NCBI GenBank assembly: GCA_027068765.1
Contig: JAMOMC010000092.1
Coordinates: forward strand, 1-35,211
Length of the DNA stretch: 35,211 bases
Direction of reading: 5' to 3'
From: Campylobacterales bacterium
Lineage (GTDB): Bacteria; Campylobacterota; Campylobacteria; Campylobacterales; QNZT01
Shown one piece after another: positions 9,052 to 16,825 of this stretch; the stretch's first letter is position 1; each line of letters starts with the position of its first letter. Position numbers and translations under genes: made by a program. Below the pieces are notes generated by a model that saw nothing but the letters and a program-made list of their open reading frames with translations, was not told the DNA's origin and did not search any database.

Positions 9052-9708
9052 TTAATTAGTAGTTAAATGCTTTTTAATGTGTAAAATGGCACTTTTCGTA
9101 TCACTTTTTATAACACTAGCATGTTTTTGAAGCTCTTGCAATGTGCCATAACCACAGCTCACACCGATGTTTTGAACCCCCGCTTCATTTGCACTAATCA
9201 TATCAAGACAAGTATCTCCTATCATCCAGATATCGTTACAATTAGTAACACCCATCTGATGTAAGGCTTTTAAAATTGGTTCGGGGTGTGGTTTTGGGTG
9301 TGTAACATTTTCTCTTCCTATCAATACTTCAAAATAATCCATAACACCCATATGTTTTAAAAGATCAATTGAATAACTACCTGTTTTTGTAGTTACTACT
9401 CCAAGTCTTGCAAATTTCGCCGCCTCTATTATAGCCTCTTTTGCATTTGGTAAAAAGTATGTCATCTCTTTGGAACGTTTTCTATAATAAAACTTATATC
9501 TATCTACAAAATCCAAAACTCTATCTTTTTCCACACCCAAATGCTCGTACATAAAATCCAATGGATGCCCTATAAGAGATTTTATCTTCTCTCTTTTTGG
9601 AGCCCTCTCTCCAAAATCAGCATATGAGTCTTCAAAACATAAAAGTATAGCCTCGGTTGAATCAAGAAGAGTTCCATCAAGATCAAAAAGAATAACAGTT
9701 TGTTTCAA
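9052..9708 (-). CDS. HAD-superfamily phosphatase (phosphoglycolate phosphatase-like)
   Basis: HAD motif I VILFDLDGTLLDSTEAI, motif II VVTTKTGS, motif IV MIGDTCLDMISANEAGVQNIGVSCGYG. Confidence 0.87.
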   Translation of the reverse strand: MKQTVILFDLDGTLLDSTEAILLCFEDSYADFGERAPKREKIKSLIGHPLDFMYEHLGVEKDRVLDFVDRYKFYYRKRSKEMTYFLPNAKEAIIEAAKFARLGVVTTKTGSYSIDLLKHMGVMDYFEVLIGRENVTHPKPHPEPILKALHQMGVTNCNDIWMIGDTCLDMISANEAGVQNIGVSCGYGTLQELQKHASVIKSDTKSAILHIKKHLTTN

Positions 9709-11204
9709 GGTTTAATCCAATCTATTACATTATGCATAACACCAAGTTTTGACAAACTTACATTTTGGATTTTTTTATCTACTACTGTAATGGAGTTTGG
9801 TATGTATAAAAAAAGATAAGGGTTGTCTTTAACAATATTTCTGTAAATTTCCTTATAAATAACTCCAAGTTTTTGCCTATCAACTGTCTTTTCAGCTTTT
9901 TTAATAAGTTCATCTACTCTTATATTTTTATAACTAACAAAATTAAAACCACCTTTTTTACTTCCCTCACTATGCCAAATACTATAAGCATCTGGCATAA
10001 GTCCCAAAGACCATCCAAGAACTACTGCTTCAAATTTTCTAGGCATTACAACGGTGTTTAAAAATGCTTGCCACTCCATTGTCTTAATTTTTACTATAAC
10101 TCCTACTTTTTTTAACTGATGTTGCATAATTTCTATAGCATTTACACGTGTTTGATTATTTGAGTTTGTTACTATCTCAAAAGTAAATGGATTTTTCTCA
10201 TCATATCCTGCATCTTTTAAGAGCTGTTTTGCTTTTTTTATATCCTGCTTTGGAGAGGTGATATTTTCATCATATGCAAAAGTTCCTGGCATAAAAGGAC
10301 CATTACAAATCTGTCCATGACCAAAAAATAAAATATCTACCATCTCTTGTCTATCAATCGCCAAAGAGATAGCTTCTCTCACTTTTGAATTTTGAAACTT
10401 TGGATTGTTATGGTTAAACCCCAAGTATGTATAAGAGTTTGAAATTTTTTCAAAAAAATTAAATCTCTTTTGAAAATCTGCATCAATCTGTCTCTTCATC
10501 TGCAATGGACTAAGAGAACCAACATCTAGTTTTCCTGATTTTAACATCAAAAATTCTGTTGAGGGGTCTGGCATGAAATGATAAACAATTTTTTTAATAT
10601 TTGGTTCTTTTTCAAAATAAGTTTTATTAGCATTTAATATAATATCTTTTGAAACTTCAAACCCATCTATTGTATATTTTCCTGTACCTATTGGTTTTTG
10701 ATTAAAACTACTTGTCATAATCTCTTTTTCATTTTCTAATTTATGTTTTGGAACAATATCCATCATCCAAGTCTCAAGTGCTTTAAAATATGGCTCTTTG
10801 TATTTTATCTCCACTATATACTTATCAATAACATTAACACTTTTTACATATCGAAACTGATTTTTATAAGGTGTAAAAATTTTAGGAGAGTTTATAAGAT
10901 TAAAAGTAAATAGTACATCTTCAGCAGTAAATTCTACTCCATCACTCCAAGTCACATCATCTCTTAAATTAAAAACTACCGTTGTGTCGTCTATAAACTG
11001 ATAACTTTTTGCTAATTCTTTTTTAATCTCTCCATTTTTATCGTATGTTAAAAGTGAAGAAAATATCCATTCACCTATCTGGGAGCTTGCACTATCTGTG
11101 GAAATGAGAGGATTTAATTTGCTAGGACTTGATGAGATTGAGAGATGCAAAGTTGTGCCAAAGAGATTTAATGTAAAAAATAGAGCTAAAACTAAGGTTT
11201 TCAT
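9705..11204 (-). CDS. ABC transporter substrate-binding protein, family 5 (peptide/nickel type)
   Basis: Signal peptide, then SPSKLNPLISTDSASSQIGEWIFSSLLTYD, VTWSDGVEFTAEDVLFTFNLINSP, SYTYLGFNHNNPKFQNSKVREAISLAIDRQEMV. Stop overlaps the HAD gene start by 4 nt. Confidence 0.9.
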   Translation of the reverse strand: MKTLVLALFFTLNLFGTTLHLSISSSPSKLNPLISTDSASSQIGEWIFSSLLTYDKNGEIKKELAKSYQFIDDTTVVFNLRDDVTWSDGVEFTAEDVLFTFNLINSPKIFTPYKNQFRYVKSVNVIDKYIVEIKYKEPYFKALETWMMDIVPKHKLENEKEIMTSSFNQKPIGTGKYTIDGFEVSKDIILNANKTYFEKEPNIKKIVYHFMPDPSTEFLMLKSGKLDVGSLSPLQMKRQIDADFQKRFNFFEKISNSYTYLGFNHNNPKFQNSKVREAISLAIDRQEMVDILFFGHGQICNGPFMPGTFAYDENITSPKQDIKKAKQLLKDAGYDEKNPFTFEIVTNSNNQTRVNAIEIMQHQLKKVGVIVKIKTMEWQAFLNTVVMPRKFEAVVLGWSLGLMPDAYSIWHSEGSKKGGFNFVSYKNIRVDELIKKAEKTVDRQKLGVIYKEIYRNIVKDNPYLFLYIPNSITVVDKKIQNVSLSKLGVMHNVIDWIKP

Positions 11205-11255
11205 GAGGAGATTATAATGAAGTGTATCTTAAAATTAAGCCAACAGGAGATAATT

Positions 11256-11831
11256 ATGAAAAAAATAGCGATACTTATATTACTTATAAACTTAAATATT
11301 TTTGCAACAACTAAAGCTTCATTTGGGCTAAATGTAAATCCAAATGATTTAGAGATTGAAGGTAAAACCTCTATTGCTTTTGCAACTAGCAATCTTGATT
11401 TTAGAAATTTCTATATAGATGCAAACTTTATAAACTCAGAGGAGACTCTTGTTGGCTTAGGGTTATTTGTAGAAAACTCACCAACAAATTATGAGAATAT
11501 TGCATTTTACATAGGATTGAGAACGATATTTACTGAACACAAATTAGGAAGTAGCTTTACAGCAATTCCTATTATGTTTGGAGCAAAAGCTAGAATGTAT
11601 CTTGGAAGCCTACCAAAAAGCAATTTAGGACTAAAGTTTGCTTATGCTCCAAGTCCTTTAACATTTCAAGATGCTGAGTCTTATTTTGAGTACAGGATAG
11701 AGGTTGATATGAGTATTATTGAAAATATAAATGTTTACCTGGGTTATAGAAGTATTGACACAAACTATAAACTTTTAGATGCCAATTATAATGATGCTCT
11801 ATATATTGGGTTTAAATTTGTACTTGAGTGA
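11256..11831 (+). CDS. YfaZ-like outer-membrane protein; start revised from ORF-track 11217 to 11256
   Basis: RBS AGGAGA (11245-11250) sits before ATG 11256, and translation from there begins with a signal peptide MKKIAILILLINLNIFATTKA. Alternating beta-barrel-like pattern with DALYIGFKFVLE C-terminus. Confidence 0.6.
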   Translation: MKKIAILILLINLNIFATTKASFGLNVNPNDLEIEGKTSIAFATSNLDFRNFYIDANFINSEETLVGLGLFVENSPTNYENIAFYIGLRTIFTEHKLGSSFTAIPIMFGAKARMYLGSLPKSNLGLKFAYAPSPLTFQDAESYFEYRIEVDMSIIENINVYLGYRSIDTNYKLLDANYNDALYIGFKFVLE

Positions 11832-11859
11832 CACATGTTACTATTTGTAACATGTGTCA
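11829..11859 (+). terminator. Terminator-like hairpin containing the stop codon of the YfaZ-like gene
   Basis: Perfect 13-bp dyad TGACACATGTTAC (11829-11841)-TATTT-GTAACATGTGTCA (11847-11859), followed by AAAATTTTC. Confidence 0.65.
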
Positions 11860-11867
11860 AAATTTTC

Positions 11868-11881
11868 TTGATATAAATCAA
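11868..11881. promoter_or_regulatory. Perfect FNR/CRP-superfamily-type palindrome upstream of the cco operon
   Basis: TTGAT-ATAA-ATCAA matches the FNR consensus TTGATNNNNATCAA exactly. Confidence 0.5.
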
Positions 11882-12093
11882 TAAAATAGTTTCTAAAACT
11901 TATTTTAATCTAAGGTATTCAAAAGCTCTAAAACTTGGTATAATCCATACTTCCATAGTACTTTAACTTGACATATCTTAACTAAAATATAAAATTTTTA
12001 TAACAACTTACATTATTAAACAAAAAGTAAACAAATCGGCAAAAATTTCACACTTTTTTCACAATTTTCAGCACACTTTCTGTTATAAGCCTA

Positions 12094-12099
12094 TATAAT
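12094..12099 (+). promoter_or_regulatory. Candidate -10 element of the ccoNOQP promoter
   Basis: TATAAT 55 nt upstream of ccoN ATG (12154), after T-rich stretches; no clear -35. A second candidate, TTGACA (11968-11973), 16 nt, TAAAAT (11990-11995), lies further upstream. Confidence 0.4.
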
Positions 12100-12153
12100 A
12101 CACCCATCATGTTAAAGTTCGCGTGACATTATTTAATTCATAAGGAGGTTTTA

Positions 12154-13620
12154 ATGCAATCACACAATGCATTAGAGTATGACTACACAGTCGCCAAAAT
12201 GTTTACAGTTTCGGCTATTGTGTTGGGTATTGTAGGTATGACAATTGGTGTTTTGCTATCTTTTCAGTTAGCATTTCCCGATTTAAACTATCTATTTGGA
12301 GAATATGGTACTTTTAGTAGGCTAAGACCGTTGCATACAGATGCTGTTGCATTTGGTTTTACACTTAGTGGTATCTGGGCTGCATGGTATTATTTTGGAC
12401 AGAGGATTTTAAAAGTCTCTATGGCAGAATCACCATTTATGATGTTTATCGGAAAGTTGCACTTTTGGTTGTACATAATAGGTGTTGCAGCAGCTGTTAT
12501 TACTCTATTTATGGGTATTACAACTGCAAAAGAGTATGCTGAATTTGAGTGGCCTATAGATATTGCTATTGTCCTAGTATGGGTTATTTTTGGTATTAAT
12601 CTTTTTGGAATGATTGGTATTAGACGAGAAAAATATCTATATATTTCCATGTGGTATATGATCGCTTTTTATGTTGCAGTTGCTATGTTATATCTATTTA
12701 ACAATATGGCAATTCCTACTTATTTTGCATCTGGCGGTATTGGCGATTGGTGGCATTCTGTATCTATGTACGCTGGGACAAATGATGCGATGGTTCAGTG
12801 GTGGTATGGGCATAATGCGGTTGCATTTATATTTACAACTCCAATTATTGCGATGATTTACTACTTTTTACCAAAAGAATCTGGTCAACCTATCTACTCA
12901 TATAAGCTTTCACTTCTAGCTTTTTGGGGATTGATGTTTTTATACCTGTGGGCTGGTGGACACCACCTTATCTACTCTACTGTTCCTGATTGGGTTCAAA
13001 CATTAGGTTCTGTTTTCTCAGTTGTACTTATTCTTCCTTCATGGGGTAGTGCCATCAATATGCTACTTACGATGAAAGGTGAGTGGGGTCAACTTCAAAC
13101 AAATCCTATACTCAAGTTTATGATTATAGCTTCAACTTTCTATATGTTCTCAACATTAGAAGGATCAATTCAAGCTGTCAAATCAGTTAATGCACTTGCG
13201 CACTTTACAGACTGGATTCCTGGCCATGTTCACGATGGTACTTTAGGCTGGGTTGGATTTATGATTATCGCGGCACTTTTCCATATGACACCTAGAATGT
13301 CTGGAAGAGAGATTTACAGCAAAAAATTGATGGAGTTTCAACTTCGGATTCAAACAGTGGGTATTGTTCTTTACTTCACAAGTATGTGGGTTGCCGGTAT
13401 CACACAAGGTATGATGTGGAGAGCGACTGATCAGTATGGAAATCTTGCTTACTCGTTTATAGATACAGTAACAGTTCTTGCTCCATACTATACAATTAGA
13501 GGTGTTGGTGGTCTACTATACCTAATAGGTGTATTCTTGTGGGCATACAATATATATATGACATTCAAAGCTGGTAGAGTATTAGAGAAAGAACCTCAAA
13601 ATACTACACCAATGGCGTAG
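12154..13620 (+). CDS. ccoN: Cytochrome c oxidase, cbb3-type, subunit I
   Basis: LRPLHTDAVAFGFTLSGIWAAWYY, WWYGHNAVAFIFTTPIIAMIYYFLPKESGQPIYSYKLSLLAFWGLMFLYLWAGGHHLIYS, GHVHDGTLGWVGFM. RBS AAGGAGGT. Confidence 0.98.
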   Translation: MQSHNALEYDYTVAKMFTVSAIVLGIVGMTIGVLLSFQLAFPDLNYLFGEYGTFSRLRPLHTDAVAFGFTLSGIWAAWYYFGQRILKVSMAESPFMMFIGKLHFWLYIIGVAAAVITLFMGITTAKEYAEFEWPIDIAIVLVWVIFGINLFGMIGIRREKYLYISMWYMIAFYVAVAMLYLFNNMAIPTYFASGGIGDWWHSVSMYAGTNDAMVQWWYGHNAVAFIFTTPIIAMIYYFLPKESGQPIYSYKLSLLAFWGLMFLYLWAGGHHLIYSTVPDWVQTLGSVFSVVLILPSWGSAINMLLTMKGEWGQLQTNPILKFMIIASTFYMFSTLEGSIQAVKSVNALAHFTDWIPGHVHDGTLGWVGFMIIAALFHMTPRMSGREIYSKKLMEFQLRIQTVGIVLYFTSMWVAGITQGMMWRATDQYGNLAYSFIDTVTVLAPYYTIRGVGGLLYLIGVFLWAYNIYMTFKAGRVLEKEPQNTTPMA

Positions 13621-13633
13621 GGGAGGAGATATT

Positions 13634-14299
13634 ATGTTTAGTTGGTTAGAGAGAAATCCATTCTTTTTTACGGTAGTGGTGTTTGTTACGATATCATTTG
13701 CAGGCCTTATTATGATTTTGCCAAATTTTGCACAGTCATCACAGCCTGTGGTTGGCACAAAACCTTATACAGTTTTACAATTAGCAGGAAGACATGTATA
13801 CATCAAAGATAGCTGTAATGCATGTCACTCACAACTTATCCGTCCATTTAAAAATGAGACTGATAGATATGGAGCTTATAGCTTAAGTGGTGAGTATGCT
13901 TATGATAGACCTTTTCTTTGGGGTTCTAAAAGAACAGGTCCAGATCTTATGAGAATTGGTAACTATAGAACAACAGATTGGCATGAGAACCATATGTGGG
14001 ATCCTATATCAGTAGTTCCTGGCTCTATTATGCCAGCATATAAGCATCATTTTACAAATCTTGCAGATATTGATACAGCCTATGCTGAAGCAGTAACTGT
14101 TAGAGATATATTTGATACACCTTATGATCAAGAGGGCATGCCTCAACTTGGTGGACTTGAAGATTCTAAAGCAACTGCCTTAGCAGATGCAAAGCTAATC
14201 ACAGCTAATATGAAAAATCAAGCTGTTAAAGATGCAGTGGAAAACGGTCAGATACCTGAGATCGTTGCTCTTATTGCATATATGAATAGTCTGAAATAG
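13634..14299 (+). CDS. ccoO: Cytochrome c oxidase, cbb3-type, subunit II (mono-heme c)
   Basis: N-terminal TM; heme motif SCNACHSQLIRPFKNETDRYG; GTKPYTVLQLAGRHVYI. Confidence 0.97.
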   Translation: MFSWLERNPFFFTVVVFVTISFAGLIMILPNFAQSSQPVVGTKPYTVLQLAGRHVYIKDSCNACHSQLIRPFKNETDRYGAYSLSGEYAYDRPFLWGSKRTGPDLMRIGNYRTTDWHENHMWDPISVVPGSIMPAYKHHFTNLADIDTAYAEAVTVRDIFDTPYDQEGMPQLGGLEDSKATALADAKLITANMKNQAVKDAVENGQIPEIVALIAYMNSLK

Positions 14300-14311
14300 G
14301 AGGATTTTCTA

Positions 14312-14554
14312 ATGGAAATGAGTGTTGAAACCATACAGGTATTTCAGGCATATGGCTATCTTATAGCCACAGGTTTTTGTGCAGTTATGCTATATGGATA
14401 TATCCATCATCTATATAGTAGTGAAAAAAATGGCACTAGAGATTATGAAAAGTATGCAAATATTGCATTAGATGATCATATTAACTCTACTCCATTAGAG
14501 ACCACTTCCCCTTGGGATAAAAAGAAAAATAAAGGAGAGAAAAAGCATGTTTGA
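14312..14554 (+). CDS. ccoQ: Cytochrome c oxidase, cbb3-type, CcoQ subunit
   Basis: 80-aa single-TM protein between ccoO and ccoP, with ATGFCAVMLYGYIHHLYSSEKNGTRDYEKYANIALDD. Confidence 0.88.
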   Translation: MEMSVETIQVFQAYGYLIATGFCAVMLYGYIHHLYSSEKNGTRDYEKYANIALDDHINSTPLETTSPWDKKKNKGEKKHV

Positions 14555-15377
14555 AAAATTTAACTTATCAACAGATGATGTTAATCAGCTTGGTCTTTTG
14601 GGTGCACTATTAATTGTATTAATTTCAGCTGTTATTATTGGAAAATATATAAAACAGATGAAAACTGACACAAGCAGTGGTGATTTAACTGGAGAAGACT
14701 GGGATGGAATCGGTGAGTATCGAAATCCAATCCCCGTAGGATGGGCCTTAGCTTGGTTAGGAACAGTAGTTTGGGCTATGTGGTATTTTTTATTAGGATA
14801 CCCGCTAAATGCATTTTCACAAATCGGTCAATACAACGAAGAAGTAGCGGCTTCCAATGCAAGATTTGAAAGCAAATGGAAAGATCCAAGTAAAGAAACT
14901 TTAATGAATATGGGTGAAGGCATTTATCTTGTTCAATGTGCTCCTTGCCATGGAATTGAAGGTGACGGCATTGATGGAAAAGCAACTGGATTTGATAGAT
15001 GGGGTACAGCAGCAGGTGTATTAGATGCTATTAATAACGGATCAAAAGGTCTTGGTTACCCAATGGGTGATATGCCAGCAGGACTAGCAAGTGGAGATGA
15101 TGCAAAAGCAATTGCTGCTTATGTAGCAAGTGGAATGAAAGGTCAAAAACCTGCATCTTTTTCAGCTTGTTCTAGCTGTCATGGTGAAGATGGTAAAGGT
15201 TTAGGTGGGCAGTCTCCTGATCTTACAATTTATGGAACTCCTACATTTGTTACTGAAATATTAAATCGTGGTAAATTAGGAAGTATCGGAGATATGCCTA
15301 AGTTTAATGATGGTAGATTAACTGATATGCAAAAAGAGGCAGTTGGTCACTATATTCTGTCACTTGGCGAAAAGTAA
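14547..15377 (+). CDS. ccoP: Cytochrome c oxidase, cbb3-type, subunit III (di-heme c)
   Basis: EDWDGIGEYRNPIPVGWALAWLGTVVWAMWYFLLGYPLNAFSQIGQYNEE; two CxxCH motifs CAPCHG and CSSCHG. Confidence 0.97.
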   Translation: MFEKFNLSTDDVNQLGLLGALLIVLISAVIIGKYIKQMKTDTSSGDLTGEDWDGIGEYRNPIPVGWALAWLGTVVWAMWYFLLGYPLNAFSQIGQYNEEVAASNARFESKWKDPSKETLMNMGEGIYLVQCAPCHGIEGDGIDGKATGFDRWGTAAGVLDAINNGSKGLGYPMGDMPAGLASGDDAKAIAAYVASGMKGQKPASFSACSSCHGEDGKGLGGQSPDLTIYGTPTFVTEILNRGKLGSIGDMPKFNDGRLTDMQKEAVGHYILSLGEK

Positions 15378-15386
15378 GGAGATAAT

Positions 15387-15602
15387 ATGGAAAATAAGAC
15401 AAGAAGAATGTGTTTTAATCTAAATGGACTTTTAGGTGGCATAATAGCAACTTTATTGTTATTGGCTATATTGGCATTTTTAACTATGCAAGCCATTGCA
15501 GTACAAAAAGCAAATGCTACTAACTTTTATGAGATTAAAGATCCAACACACATCAAAGCAAACAGTGCAGCAAATGCTGATCACTGGGTAAATAAGGAGT
15601 AA
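15387..15602 (+). CDS. DUF4006-family small membrane protein
   Basis: 71 aa with one TM helix, RBS AAGGAGAT; in the cco operon right after ccoP. Confidence 0.75.
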   Translation: MENKTRRMCFNLNGLLGGIIATLLLLAILAFLTMQAIAVQKANATNFYEIKDPTHIKANSAANADHWVNKE

Positions 15603-15605
15603 AAA

Positions 15606-15710
15606 ATGGCAGATGCACTATTTTATGTAATTGGTTTAACTATGGCTGGTTTTGCAGCTTTCACAGCTTGGATTGTAACAACTCCAGGTGCTTTTTTGTA
15701 TGTTGGTTAA
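15606..15710 (+). CDS. 34-aa single-TM microprotein in the cbb3 operon (absent from the ORF track)
   Basis: ATG at 15606 with RBS AAGGAG immediately upstream. Translation MADALFYVIGLTMAGFAAFTAWIVTTPGAFLYVG*; fits between the DUF4006 stop (15602) and the next GTG (15714). Confidence 0.7.
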   Translation: MADALFYVIGLTMAGFAAFTAWIVTTPGAFLYVG

Positions 15711-15713
15711 TTA

Positions 15714-16343
15714 GTGAACATACTATATAATTTCAAAACAGCTTTTAAAGCTGTTTTGGTACTTTTAATCTTTTTTACAAACTCTCTTCAAGCTTCTTTT
15801 ACTTATGAAGGGGATGATTTAATAGGTGAAAAAGCTTTAGGAAAAATCAAAGAAATGGGAAATGAACTCTATCAAAAGACTGGAGTTTCTACTGTTATTG
15901 TTGCAAAAAAACATCTTACTCAAAAAGAGTTTTTAGAGGCAAAAAATAGATATTTAAAAGAGCTGAAAGACCCTTATGTTTTATGGCTCTTTTCAAAAAC
16001 ATATATGGATAGGGAAAAAATCGGTATCAATCAGATGTTTAACTCTGAGAGTTTAAATGATAAGTTTGATCAAAATTCACTCTTTAGTCCTTGGGGAGGA
16101 ACTTTTTCAAAAATAATTGTTATCCAAAAATCTGATTCAGACCCAACAGCAGCAGCTTTTTTAAATGGTTATGGAGATTTGGTAGATATGATTTCTAGTT
16201 CATATGGAGTTACACTAAATTCAAGTATAGGAAATGAGAGCAAAACGGCAATCAACTATATAAGAATTTTCTTTTATGCAACAATTTTGTTTTTCCTACT
16301 AAGATATATAAGAATGAGATATTTTAAAAAGGAAGAAAATTGA
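15714..16343 (+). CDS. Secreted TPM-domain-like protein with C-terminal TM anchor
   Basis: GTG start 3 nt after the microprotein stop; signal peptide MNILYNFKTAFKAVLVLLIFFTNSLQAS; GNELYQKTGVSTVIVAKKHL resembles TPM; C-terminal TM IRIFFYATILFFLLRYI. Confidence 0.65.
   Translation: MNILYNFKTAFKAVLVLLIFFTNSLQASFTYEGDDLIGEKALGKIKEMGNELYQKTGVSTVIVAKKHLTQKEFLEAKNRYLKELKDPYVLWLFSKTYMDREKIGINQMFNSESLNDKFDQNSLFSPWGGTFSKIIVIQKSDSDPTAAAFLNGYGDLVDMISSSYGVTLNSSIGNESKTAINYIRIFFYATILFFLLRYIRMRYFKKEEN
15734..15758 (+). promoter_or_regulatory. Terminator/attenuator-like hairpin inside the 5' end of the TPM-like CDS
   Basis: CAAAACAGCTTT-T-AAAGCTGTTTTG perfect 12+1+12 dyad, followed by GTACTTTTAATCTTTTTTAC. 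Confidence 0.5.
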
Positions 16344-16825
16344 AGATAAGTCCAATGATATGGCCAATAGGTATAACAATGTCTATTTTAGCAATAGGAG
16401 GAATGTGCATCTGGACAGTAGCAATCGCACAATCTATGCCTATACAGATGGATAATTCATATTTTAAAGATTATAGAGATGTTGATATGAATATTAATGA
16501 AATTATAACAAAACAAAAAGAGTTTGACACAAAGTACAATGTCTTGCTTCAACAAAAAGATTTAAAAATTGGAGAAAACTCTATCTTAGTTAGAGTAACA
16601 GATAAACAAAACTCTGCAATTAACAATGCGAGTGTCGATGTACTCTTAACAAGGCCTCATACAGTTGAAAATGACATAAAGTTAACTTATAGCACAAATA
16701 AAGATGGGGTTTATAAATTTAAACCATTTAATGTTCAAGATTTAGGAAGATGGCAGATACAAACAAGAGTTACAATAGATAAGCTAATCTCTTATAACAA
16801 GCTTGAGGTAAATGCCACAAACTAG
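16340..16825 (+). CDS. FixH-like (cbb3 oxidase biogenesis-associated) membrane protein
   Basis: TTG start overlapping the previous stop; N-terminal TM WPIGITMSILAIGGMCIWTVAIAQS, then a beta-rich domain NSILVRVTDKQNSAINNASVDVLLTRP. Located just downstream of the cco genes. Confidence 0.65.
   Translation: MKISPMIWPIGITMSILAIGGMCIWTVAIAQSMPIQMDNSYFKDYRDVDMNINEIITKQKEFDTKYNVLLQQKDLKIGENSILVRVTDKQNSAINNASVDVLLTRPHTVENDIKLTYSTNKDGVYKFKPFNVQDLGRWQIQTRVTIDKLISYNKLEVNATN

Noticed and set aside
11201-11392. 63-aa minus-strand ORF overlapping the YfaZ-like gene
   Set aside because: Hydrophobic stretch arises as the complement of the signal peptide region; the + strand ORF has a clear RBS.
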